Shown: piece after piece, positions 1-6,611 of the stretch
Layout: every line of letters begins with the position of its first letter
Numbering within the stretch: the stretch's first letter is position 1
Notes under the pieces: generated by a model
The model's database searches: none
Seen by the model: the letters and a program-made list of their open reading frames with translations, nothing else
What the model was told of the DNA's origin: nothing
Source of the DNA: Pseudomonadota bacterium
GTDB lineage: Bacteria > Pseudomonadota > Alphaproteobacteria > Reyranellales > Reyranellaceae
NCBI GenBank assembly: GCA_023436825.1
Contig: JAEZHS010000572.1
Span: 1 to 12,382, forward strand
Reading direction: 5' to 3'
Length of the DNA stretch: 12,382 nucleotides
Made by a program: the position numbers and the translations under genes

Positions 1-864
1 ATGAGCTGGATGGACGAGGCGATGAAGGATCTGCGACCCTGGATCGGCCGCGTGCGCACCGTCGAGGACGATGTCGGGCTGATGGCGATGCGCCGTGTCG
101 CCGGCACCTTCAACGTCGACCCGGCGACGATCGTGCGCGGCACCGAGCTGCCGCCGCACTGGTTCAGCTTTATCGGCGTCGAGACGGTGCTGCAGAGCGA
201 GATCGGTCCCGACGGCCATGCCAAGAAGGGCGTGGTGCTGCCACCGATCCCGATGCCGCGTCGCATGGGCGCCGGCCGCCGGGTCAAAGTCATGGGCAAG
301 CTGCGCGCCGGCGAGCCTGCCGTGAAGAAGGCCGAGGTCGCCGATATCGTCCCCAAGACCGGCCGGTCGGGCGACATCTTCGTGCTGACCATGCGCCACA
401 CCTACGAGCAGGCCGGCAAGACCCTCGCGGTCGACGAGATGGACGCCATCTACCGGCAGGCGGTGCCGGCGGGACAGAAGACGACGGCGACCGTTCCCAC
501 CCCGGCGCGCACCGACCATACCTGGAGCGAGCGCACCGAGCTCACGAACACGCTCAACTTCCGTTTCTCGGCGCTGACCTGGAACGCCCATCGCATCCAC
601 TACGACGGCGACTACACGCGCACCGAGGAAGGCTACCCCGCCATCGTGTCCAACGGCGGCCTGTCGATGCACCTGATGGTCGATGCGGCCTTGAAGCACG
701 CCAAGGGCGAACTCGTCAGCTACACGACGCGGCTCGTCCATCCGCTGTGGGTCGGCGAGTCCATCGAGGTGCGCGGCGAGGAGCAGAAGGACGGCAAGCT
801 CAGGATCTGGGCGGCCGACAAGAACGGCGTGCTGTGCGGCGAGATGGACCTGGAGTTCGCGTGA
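1..864 (+). CDS. MaoC / FAS1-like acyl-CoA dehydratase (hydratase), 287 aa
   Basis: This is probably a double hot-dog enoyl-CoA hydratase/dehydratase of the MaoC, HTD2-like family. Such enzymes add or remove water from a small CoA thioester in the cytoplasm; known relatives act on mesaconyl- or itaconyl-CoA. The N-terminal half (about residues 10-150) resembles the FAS1-like dehydratase domain. The C-terminal half carries the conserved patch around residues 188-215, with N-A-H-R-I-H-Y-D (His197, His200, Asp202) followed by the E-G-Y-P segment. The length fits the family. The first base of the window is the A of the ATG, so the ribosome site is not visible and the start could lie further upstream. 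The stop overlaps the start of the CoA-transferase by one base (TGATG), so the two genes are coupled. The family is fairly certain; the substrate is not. Confidence 0.85.
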   Translation: MSWMDEAMKDLRPWIGRVRTVEDDVGLMAMRRVAGTFNVDPATIVRGTELPPHWFSFIGVETVLQSEIGPDGHAKKGVVLPPIPMPRRMGAGRRVKVMGKLRAGEPAVKKAEVADIVPKTGRSGDIFVLTMRHTYEQAGKTLAVDEMDAIYRQAVPAGQKTTATVPTPARTDHTWSERTELTNTLNFRFSALTWNAHRIHYDGDYTRTEEGYPAIVSNGGLSMHLMVDAALKHAKGELVSYTTRLVHPLWVGESIEVRGEEQKDGKLRIWAADKNGVLCGEMDLEFA

Positions 865-2057
865 TGAACGGCGGCCCTCTCGACGGCGTGCGCGTCATCG
901 ACCTGACGACGGTCGTGGTCGGGCCGATCTGCACGCGCACGCTGGCCGATTACGGCGCCGACGTGATCAAGGTCGAGGCGCCGGCCGGCGACCTTCTGCG
1001 CACCATGGCGCGGGGCAGCCGCAATCCCGGCATGTCGGGCAAGTTCCTCAATTTCAACCGCAACAAGCGCTCGATCGTGCTCGACCTCAAGAAGGCCGAC
1101 GGGCTCGCCGCGATGAAGCGCCTGATCGCCAACGCCGACGTGTTCGTGAGCAACGTGCGGCCCGAAGGGCTCGCCCGTGCCGGCCTCGACTACAAGAGCC
1201 TGGCGCCCACGCACCCCAAGCTCATTCACTGCTCGATCCTGGCCTTCGGCCGCGGGGGCCGATACTACAACCGGCCAGCCTACGATCCGATCGTGCAGAG
1301 CCTGTCGGGCGTCGCCGGCACCCTCGCCCGCGCGACCGGCGAGCCGCGCTTCGTGCCCATGGTGATGAGCGACCACACCAGCGGGCTGATCGCCGCCCAG
1401 GCCATCGGTTTCGCCCTCTATCGCCGCGAGAAGACCGGCAAGGGCGAGGCGATCGACGTACCGATGCTGGAGAACATGGCCTCGTTCGTGTCGAGCGAGC
1501 ACATGGGCGCCATGACCTTCGACCCGCCGGTCGGCCCCAGCGGCGACAACCGCCTGCTGACGCCCGACTACCGGCCGCTGCCGACCAAGGACGGCTACAT
1601 CACCGTCGCGCCCAACACGAACGCGCACGCCTTCGGCTTCTTCGACGCCATCGGCCGGCCCGAGCTCAAGAGCGACCCGCGCTTCGACAGTCCCGGCAGC
1701 CGCACGGCCAACTCCGCCGAATACTTCGAGGTCCGCAAGACCGGGCTCGCCCAGAAGACCACGGCCGAGTGGCTAAAAATCTTCGACGAACTCGACATAC
1801 CGGCCGCCCGATACAATTCGATCGAGGACCTGCTGACCGATCCGCATCTCGACGATGTCGGCTTCTTCGGCGCTGAAGACCATCCCAGCGAGGGCCGCAT
1901 CCGGCGCACCCGTCCCGCCAACACCTTCTCCGGCGGCGACCGCGAGAAGCTCGCGCACGCGCCGAAGCTCGGCGAGCACACGAGCGAGGTGCTGGCGGAA
2001 GCCGGGTACTCCGAGGCCGAGATCGAGGCGATGAAAGCGGCAGGCGCGGTGCGCTGA
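864..2057 (+). CDS. Class III (CaiB/BaiF family) CoA-transferase, 397 aa
   Basis: This is a family III CoA-transferase, which moves CoA between carboxylic acids through an aspartyl-CoA mixed anhydride. The N-terminus has the typical L-D-G-V-R-V-I-D-L opening, the A-D-Y-G-A-D-V-I-K-V-E-A-P segment (residues 28-40), the N-R-N-K-R-S-I-V-L-D-L motif (65-75) and a Y-D-P-I-V-Q-S-L-S-G motif in which Asp141 is the expected catalytic residue. The length of 397 aa is normal. I chose the ATG at 864 because the family motif begins there, a GGAG lies 8 nt upstream, and any earlier start would read deep into the dehydratase gene. The one-base overlap with the dehydratase indicates co-transcription. Together they could activate an organic acid to its CoA ester and then hydrate it, as in itaconate or mesaconate breakdown, but no citrate-lyase-like partner is in view. 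The acid used is unknown. Confidence 0.93.
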   Translation: MNGGPLDGVRVIDLTTVVVGPICTRTLADYGADVIKVEAPAGDLLRTMARGSRNPGMSGKFLNFNRNKRSIVLDLKKADGLAAMKRLIANADVFVSNVRPEGLARAGLDYKSLAPTHPKLIHCSILAFGRGGRYYNRPAYDPIVQSLSGVAGTLARATGEPRFVPMVMSDHTSGLIAAQAIGFALYRREKTGKGEAIDVPMLENMASFVSSEHMGAMTFDPPVGPSGDNRLLTPDYRPLPTKDGYITVAPNTNAHAFGFFDAIGRPELKSDPRFDSPGSRTANSAEYFEVRKTGLAQKTTAEWLKIFDELDIPAARYNSIEDLLTDPHLDDVGFFGAEDHPSEGRIRRTRPANTFSGGDREKLAHAPKLGEHTSEVLAEAGYSEAEIEAMKAAGAVR

Positions 2058-2084
2058 TGGGAGCACGAGCCTCCGGCCCGCCCA

Positions 2085-2159
2085 TGATCTTCCGGACCGC
2101 GCGCTTCCAGCTCGCTCATAATTCATGAGCGCGCAGGATGCGCGCGGTCCGGAAGATCA
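2085..2159. repeat. Long imperfect inverted repeat (about 75 nt hairpin) between convergent genes
   Basis: The arms 2085-2104 (TGATCTTCCGGACCGCGCGC) and 2140-2159 are perfect reverse complements over 20 bases. Pairing continues inward with only isolated mismatches: 2106-2108 with 2136-2138, 2110-2111 with 2133-2134, and 2113-2119 (CGCTCAT) with 2125-2131, closing on a 5-nt loop AATTC. It starts 28 bases after the CoA-transferase stop, and its right arm includes the stop codon of the convergent dioxygenase gene. There is no T-run after either arm, so it is not a textbook intrinsic terminator. It may still halt convergent transcription, protect mRNA 3' ends, or be a copy of a dispersed palindromic repeat. 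Confidence 0.85.
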
Positions 2160-2997
2160 CACCGGCTTCTCGCCTTCGATCAGCACGCGCTGCATGACTC
2201 GCGGCTCACCCACCGGGTAGTCGATCACCACCCGGTGCATGGTGGCGCGGTTGTCCCAGATCACGATGTCGCCCGTCGTCCAGACATGGCCGAAATGGTG
2301 CCGCGGCTTGCGCGCCTCGTCGGCCAGCTCGTCGAGCAGCGCATCGCTCTCGGCCCGCTCCAGCCCGACGATGCGATCGAGCCGATTGGGATTGAGATAG
2401 AGCGCCTTGCGGCCGGTCTCGGGATGGGTGCGCACTAGAGGATGCTCGATGTCGGGCGTCTCGGCGATCTCCTGCGACGTGCGCGCCGAGGGCCGATTGC
2501 GGGCGCGCGGCGTGTCGTAGCTGTGGATGGCCCGCATCCCGTCGATGCGCTGCCGAAGCTTCGCGGGCAGCGCCTCGTAGGCCGAGTGCATGTTGCAGAA
2601 CCAGGTCGAGCCGCCGTGGCTCGGAATCTCGATGCCGTGCAGCAGCGTCGCCTTGGCGGGAACCGCGAAGTACGAATCGTCGGTGTGCCAATCCTCGGCC
2701 CGGATCGCCGTCTTGTCGGTCGTGCCATCGGCCATCAGGGTCGACACCATGACCGACACTTCCGGCACGTCGCCGCTGCGCTTGTAGCGCAGGAGCTGCG
2801 TCCTTGGCGTGCCGAAGGCCCGCGCGAAGGCCAGCGTCTCGCCCGGGCGCCATGCGCTCGCCGGGCACGACGACCAGCAGATGCTCGGCCAGGGCGCGAT
2901 TCAGAAGCGCTGCGATCTCGGGCTCGCCGGTACGGCTGCGATCGAGCCCCTCTATCCGCGCGCCCAATGGGCCCTTACAGGGAACGATCTCTGGCAT
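2157..2997 (-). pseudogene. TauD/TfdA-family Fe(II)/2-oxoglutarate dioxygenase, broken by a +1 frameshift
   Basis: The protein is encoded in two frames. The N-terminal 52 residues (M-P-E-I-V-P-C-K-G-P through G-E-R-M-A-P-G) read from 2997. The rest (G-E-T-L-A-F-A-R-A-F-G onward) reads in the next frame to the stop at 2157. Removing one base from the CCCGGG run at 2842-2847 restores a continuous 279-aa enzyme, the normal size for the family. The restored protein keeps the iron-binding W-H-T-D-D motif (His104, Asp106), the distal His254 in A-T-M-H and the 2-oxoglutarate arginine (Arg270 or Arg266). A functional enzyme would hydroxylate a small substrate while decarboxylating 2-oxoglutarate. The start lies 10 nt after the stop of the upstream membrane-protein gene, so they share a transcript. 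All catalytic residues survive and this is the only lesion, so either a sequencing/assembly error or a very recent mutation is possible. The substrate is unknown. Confidence 0.85.
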
Positions 2998-3007
2998 GTC
3001 TCGGACT

Positions 3008-3544
3008 CTAGGGTTCGTGAGGCCGGCGGGACGCCGGCGGTCGGGAAGACAGCCCCAGCAGGTCGCGCATCCAGCGCCGCACGTCCTGGATCATCGCCTT
3101 CGCCTTCTGCCAGGCCGGCAGGGCGCGCACGAAGGCATAGAGGCGGTCGCGCCAGTCGAACAGCCAGGTTTCGGCGCGCAGGTACCAGCCCATCTGCACC
3201 AGGGTCGGGCGCAGCACCATGTAGAGCCGCGCCACCAACGCGGTTGCCAGCATCTTGCCGATGACAACACTCAGCAGCGACAACCCGTAGCGATGATGCA
3301 AAGCAAACCAGACAGCGGAAAGTTTGATCGGAATCACCAGCAGTGAAGGCGCGCCGAAGGCCAGCAGCGCAGCCCAGGGGGGCAGCCGACGCAACCAGAG
3401 CTCGATCGCGGCCACGGGCGGCCATTTGGCGATCGCCGCCATGGCCAGCCCCAGGTAACGCAGCAGCGTCTCCTCGATGAACACGATCGCCGCGGCGATC
3501 GGCACGAAGAGAAGCTGCAGGGCGTATTTCAGGTGGCGTTTCAC
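3008..3544 (-). CDS. Membrane protein of unknown function, 178 aa
   Basis: I do not recognise a named function. The protein begins V-K-R-H-L-K-Y and has about three hydrophobic stretches (roughly residues 9-24, 57-75 and 87-110). A basic and aromatic-rich C-terminal tail follows (W-L-F-D-W-R-D-R around 127-134, then many Arg/Lys), probably on the cytoplasmic side. Similar hypothetical membrane proteins occur in alphaproteobacteria. The GTG at 3544 is chosen because it precedes the first hydrophobic segment; the next in-frame ATG would delete that segment. No clear ribosome site is visible. The open frame continues upstream to 4384 but only as antisense of the phosphatase gene, so I do not include it. 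The gene is divergent from the PhoD-like gene, with 48 bases between starts, and leads directly into the dioxygenase gene. Existence as a gene is fairly likely; function is open. Confidence 0.7.
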   Translation of the reverse strand: MKRHLKYALQLLFVPIAAAIVFIEETLLRYLGLAMAAIAKWPPVAAIELWLRRLPPWAALLAFGAPSLLVIPIKLSAVWFALHHRYGLSLLSVVIGKMLATALVARLYMVLRPTLVQMGWYLRAETWLFDWRDRLYAFVRALPAWQKAKAMIQDVRRWMRDLLGLSSRPPASRRPHEP

Positions 3545-3592
3545 GACAGTGACAACTAAAGGTGCAATCCTGGCAATTGGGTGACCACTACC

Positions 3593-4639
3593 ATGTTCTA
3601 CCGTCGCACTCTTGCCCAACTCATGGCCGCGGCCGCGCTGGCGCCCGCCGGCCTCTCGGCCCAGGCCCGGCGGCCGCTGACGCGCATCGCCTTCGGCTCG
3701 TGCGCCGAGCAGGCCGATTCGCAGCCCATCTGGGACGCCATTCTCGCCTACAAGCCCGAGCTTTTCATCTTCGCCGGCGACAACGTCTATGGCGATTTCA
3801 ACACCGCCGACGCCGGCCCCCTGCGCAAGGCCTATGCCACGGCCGAGGCCATCGCAGGCTACAACAAGCTGCGCGACAGCATCAGCCATCTCGCGGTCTG
3901 GGACGATCACGACTACGGACTGAACGACGGCGGCGGCGACTTCCCCCACAAGGCCGTGTCGAAGGATCTCTTCCTCGACTTCTGGAAAGTGCCGGCAACG
4001 GACGTCCGGCGTACGCGCGAGGGCATCTACGATTCGCACATCATCGGCCCGCCGGGCATGCGCGTGCAGATCATTTTGCTCGACATGCGCTGGTTCCGCT
4101 CGCCGCTCAAGATCACCGACCAGCGCGGCGCGCCCGGCAAGGAGCGCTACGTGCCCGATCCCGATCCGGCCAAGACCATGCTGGGCGAGACGCAGTGGGC
4201 ATGGCTGGCCGCGGAGCTGCGCAAGCCCGCCGAGCTGCGCCTGCTGGTATCGAGCATCCAGGTGCTGGCCGAAGGCCATGGCTGGGAGCGCTGGGGTAAC
4301 TTTCCGCTCGAACGCCAGAAGCTTTTCGACACGATCCGCGACGCACGCGCCAAGGGCGTCGTTCTGCTGTCGGGCGATCGCCATGTCGGCGCGCTCTATC
4401 GCGAAGCGCCGGCCGACATCCCGCCGCTCTACGAAGTGACGTCGAGCGGCATCAACAAGGCTTTTTCCGCCGCCAAGGAACCCGGGCCCAATCGCCTCGG
4501 GGCGCTCTATGCGGCGCCGAACTTCGGCGTCGTCGACATCGACTGGTGGGCACGGCAGGTCACGCTGGCGCTGCGCGACGAGGGCGGCACGACGCAGCGG
4601 CAGGTCGCGATCGACTTCCAGACGATCGGCGTGGGGTGA
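3593..4639 (+). CDS. PhoD-like exported metallophosphatase (alkaline phosphatase D family), 348 aa
   Basis: This is a calcineurin-like metallophosphoesterase of the PhoD type, expected to release phosphate from phosphomonoesters or diesters outside the cytoplasm. An N-terminal signal (residues 1-25) carries a twin arginine, Y-R-R-T-L, then a hydrophobic Ala/Leu stretch ending near L-S-A-Q-A. That suggests Tat export, as known for PhoD. Metal-site motifs appear in order: F-G-S-C (34-37), A-G-D-N (61-64), W-D-D-H-D-Y (103-108), L-D-M-R (163-166) and S-G-D-R-H-V (260-265). The ATG at 3593 is preferred; an in-frame GTG at 3581 would add only four residues. It ends 6 nt before the end of the convergent binding-protein gene, and a perfect palindrome spans both stops. 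No Pho box is evident upstream. Family certain; substrate unknown. Confidence 0.9.
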   Translation: MFYRRTLAQLMAAAALAPAGLSAQARRPLTRIAFGSCAEQADSQPIWDAILAYKPELFIFAGDNVYGDFNTADAGPLRKAYATAEAIAGYNKLRDSISHLAVWDDHDYGLNDGGGDFPHKAVSKDLFLDFWKVPATDVRRTREGIYDSHIIGPPGMRVQIILLDMRWFRSPLKITDQRGAPGKERYVPDPDPAKTMLGETQWAWLAAELRKPAELRLLVSSIQVLAEGHGWERWGNFPLERQKLFDTIRDARAKGVVLLSGDRHVGALYREAPADIPPLYEVTSSGINKAFSAAKEPGPNRLGALYAAPNFGVVDIDWWARQVTLALRDEGGTTQRQVAIDFQTIGVG

Positions 4640-4648
4640 CGCGCGTCA
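4637..4648. repeat. 12-bp perfect palindrome spanning two convergent stop codons
   Basis: TGACGCGCGTCA is its own reverse complement. Its first three bases are the TGA stop of the phosphatase gene, and its last three are the TGA stop of the minus-strand binding protein. It is too short and lacks a T-tract, so it is unlikely to act alone as a terminator. Confidence 0.6.
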
Positions 4649-5629
4649 GTCGAGCTTGGCTCCGGAGGCCTTGACGACCTTCGCCCACTTCTCGACGTCC
4701 GACTTCAGCATCGCCCGGAATTGCTCCGGGCTCGTGATCAGCGGCGTGGCGCCCTGCTGCTTGAAGAGCACGCGCACCTCCTGCTCGGCCAGCACCTTGC
4801 CCACGTCGGCGTTGATCTTCGTGACGACCGCCACCGGGACGCCGGCCGGCGCCAGCAGCCCGAACCAGGGATCGACGTCGAAGCCGGGCGCTCCCGATTC
4901 GGCGAGCGTCGGGATGTCGGGCGCCGCCTCGGCGCGGGACGCGCTGGTGACGACGAGGGCGCGGACCGAGCCCTGGGTCACGAAGGGAAGCGCCGAGGGC
5001 AGCGTCGGCACCGCCGCCTGGATCTGACTGCTGACCAGGTCGTTCATCGCCGGCGCGATCCCGCGATAGGGCACGTGCACCATGCGAATGCCGAACTCGG
5101 TGTTCACCATCTCGCCGATCAGGTGATTGACCGAGCCGTTGCCCGAGGAGCCGTAGGTGATCTCGCCCGGCTTCTGCCGGACAAGGGCGACGAATTCCTG
5201 AAAGTTCCTGGCCGGGATCGACGGATGGACGACGATCGCGAAGGGCAGCGAGGCCACGGTCGCGACGGGCTGGAAATCCTCGACCGAATCGAACGGGAGC
5301 TTGGCGTAGAGGCTGGGGTTGATCGCCTGCGTCCCGGCATAGCTCATGAGCAGCGTGTATCCGTCGGCCGGCGCCTTGGCGACGAACTCCGTGCCGACGA
5401 CGCCGCCCGCGCCGGGCTTGTTCTCGATGATGACCGTCTGACCCCACAGTGCCGCCAGCCTCTGGGCGACGATGCGCGCGAGGATGTCCGAAGCGCCGCC
5501 GGGCGTCTGCGGCACCACGATGCGAACGAGCTTTGCCGGGAACGCCTGGGCGTGCGCCCGCCCCGACATCGCCGCGCCGAAGACGGTGGCGGCAAGAAGC
5601 GTTCGCCGCGCGATCACGCTGCCAGTCAT
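4646..5629 (-). CDS. Bug/TctC-family periplasmic solute-binding protein (TTT system), 327 aa
   Basis: This is a tripartite tricarboxylate transporter-type binding protein that would capture a small carboxylated solute in the periplasm. The signal peptide (A-R-R-T-L-L-A-A-T... ending A-H-A-Q-A, residues 1-28) is followed by R-I-V-V-P-Q-T-P-G-G-A-S-D, the typical ligand-loop motif of the family. I-I-E-N-K-P-G-A-G-G and a late V-P-Y-R-G-I-A-P-A-M-N-D-L-V segment are also family signatures. The ATG at 5629 is chosen because GGGAGGA (5639-5645 on the complement) lies 9 nt upstream; a longer open frame to 5761 has no such site and no family similarity. It lies 40 nt downstream of the dioxygenase gene in the same direction, so the pair probably brings in and oxidises the same compound. 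TctA/TctB membrane partners are absent here. The ligand is unknown. Confidence 0.92.
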   Translation of the reverse strand: MTGSVIARRTLLAATVFGAAMSGRAHAQAFPAKLVRIVVPQTPGGASDILARIVAQRLAALWGQTVIIENKPGAGGVVGTEFVAKAPADGYTLLMSYAGTQAINPSLYAKLPFDSVEDFQPVATVASLPFAIVVHPSIPARNFQEFVALVRQKPGEITYGSSGNGSVNHLIGEMVNTEFGIRMVHVPYRGIAPAMNDLVSSQIQAAVPTLPSALPFVTQGSVRALVVTSASRAEAAPDIPTLAESGAPGFDVDPWFGLLAPAGVPVAVVTKINADVGKVLAEQEVRVLFKQQGATPLITSPEQFRAMLKSDVEKWAKVVKASGAKLD

Positions 5630-5669
5630 ATCCCGAAATCCTCCCTGGTCGTGGTTTCGCCTTCGCCGT

Positions 5670-6533
5670 TCACGCCGCCGGCCGCACGGCATCCGGCTGG
5701 AAGCCGTACTCCATGATGGTGACGCGCCAGTGGATGCGCGCCTGGTCCGGCGGATGGTCACCCGCAGCGGCGTGGATCGATGAGCGGTTGTCCCATATCA
5801 CGACGTCGCCGACGTGCCACTTGTGCCGGTAATCCGCTTCCGGCTGGATCATGTAGGTGAAGAGCTCCTGCAGGAGTTCGTCGCCCTCCTGCTGGCCCAG
5901 GCCCACGATGCCGAAACTGTGGATCGGATTGACGTAGAGCGCCTTGCGCCCCGTCTCCGGATGGACGCGCGCAATCGGATGGAAGGCCTCTGGCGGCTTG
6001 CGGCGATGCTGCTCGTCGAGGAGCTCGTGGCCGTAGCGCCTGGCGCCGCCATAGCGGAAATGGCCCGTCAGCCCCTCGATGCGGGCCTTCAACCGGTCGG
6101 GAAGCGCGTCGTAGGCCGCGTACATGTTGGCGAACAGCGTGTCGCCGCCGTGCGTCGGGATCTCGATGGCATAGAGCTGCGTGGCCTTCGCCGGCGATTT
6201 CGCATAAGGCAGGTCGGTGTGCCAGTCGTTGCCGCGCTTGTGCACGGCGTCGTCGACCTTGCCGTCCCTGCGCACCGCATTGGCGCCGAGAAGCGTCACC
6301 TCGGGATGATCCGGATGGCGCGTGGTCCGCGAGATATGGGGCTGCACGACGCCGAAGCGACGGCTGTAGTCGAGGTATTCCTCGATGCCGAGCTTCTGAT
6401 CACGGATGACGACGACGTTGCGCTCGAGGTAGGCGCGATAGATGACGGCAAAATCGTCGTCGCTCAGCTTCGTCAGATCCACGCCCCGGACCTCGGCGCC
6501 GATGTACGGCTTGATCGGGATTACTTCGGGCAT
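5670..6533 (-). CDS. TauD/TfdA-family Fe(II)/2-oxoglutarate dioxygenase, 287 aa
   Basis: This cytoplasmic oxygenase couples 2-oxoglutarate decarboxylation to hydroxylation of a small substrate; taurine and 2,4-D are substrates of known relatives. It has the iron facial triad W-H-T-D (His105, Asp107) and His254 in S-S-I-H, with a co-substrate arginine at Arg266 or Arg270. The P-E-T-G-R-K-A-L-Y-V-N-P stretch (192-203) is typical of the family. The ATG at 6533 follows a perfect AGGAGG (complement of 6540-6545) by 6 nt. It is the first gene of a leftward operon with a Bug-type binding protein and is divergent from a LysR gene, so that regulator probably controls it. It is a paralogue of the frameshifted dioxygenase at 2157-2997, with the same length class and catalytic spacing but clearly different sequence. 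The family call is strong; the substrate is not predictable. Confidence 0.93.
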   Translation of the reverse strand: MPEVIPIKPYIGAEVRGVDLTKLSDDDFAVIYRAYLERNVVVIRDQKLGIEEYLDYSRRFGVVQPHISRTTRHPDHPEVTLLGANAVRRDGKVDDAVHKRGNDWHTDLPYAKSPAKATQLYAIEIPTHGGDTLFANMYAAYDALPDRLKARIEGLTGHFRYGGARRYGHELLDEQHRRKPPEAFHPIARVHPETGRKALYVNPIHSFGIVGLGQQEGDELLQELFTYMIQPEADYRHKWHVGDVVIWDNRSSIHAAAGDHPPDQARIHWRVTIMEYGFQPDAVRPAA

Positions 6534-6582
6534 TCGCTTCCTCCTCGCTTGGCGCCAATAATACCGATCGATAATGTCTGTG

Positions 6583-6604
6583 ATATCATCAATATTATTG
6601 ATAT
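6583..6604. promoter_or_regulatory. Probable LysR-family operator, AT-rich ATC-N9-GAT palindrome
   Basis: ATCAATATTATTGAT at 6588-6602 is a perfect inverted repeat around one central base and fits the LysR-type ATC-N9-GAT (T-N11-A) box. An overlapping outer repeat, ATATCA-N10-TGATAT (6583-6604), shares the same centre. The site lies 9 bases before the LysR start and about 55-69 bases before the divergent dioxygenase start. The flanking 6555-6605 region is strikingly AT-rich for this DNA. This is the arrangement expected for an autoregulating activator of a divergent operon; binding is inferred. Confidence 0.7.
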
Positions 6605-6611
6605 AGTGCCC

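Noticed and set aside
720..1628. Minus-strand open frame of about 300 codons across the dehydratase/CoA-transferase junction
   Set aside because: It overlaps two strongly supported plus-strand genes and has low-complexity Arg/Ala/Gly/Val-rich sequence.
2058..2156. Possible small gene or ncRNA in the CoA-transferase/dioxygenase gap
   Set aside because: The space is almost entirely occupied by the inverted repeat. No promoter and no start codon with a ribosome site are visible.
2157..2768. A separate 203-aa dioxygenase starting at an internal ATG (M-P-E-V-S-V-M)
   Set aside because: This start would remove the N-terminal part of the fold. The missing residues are found upstream in the next frame, so a frameshift explains the data better than a genuine short gene.
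3545..4384. Leftward extension giving the 178-aa membrane protein a 280-residue N-terminal domain
   Set aside because: The extension is exactly antisense to the well-supported PhoD-like gene, whose motifs are all present. It shows no family character and is an artefact of GC-rich codon use.
5814..6611. In-frame upstream extension of the LysR protein
   Set aside because: It is antisense to the TauD-family gene. The canonical LysR N-terminus begins at 6612.
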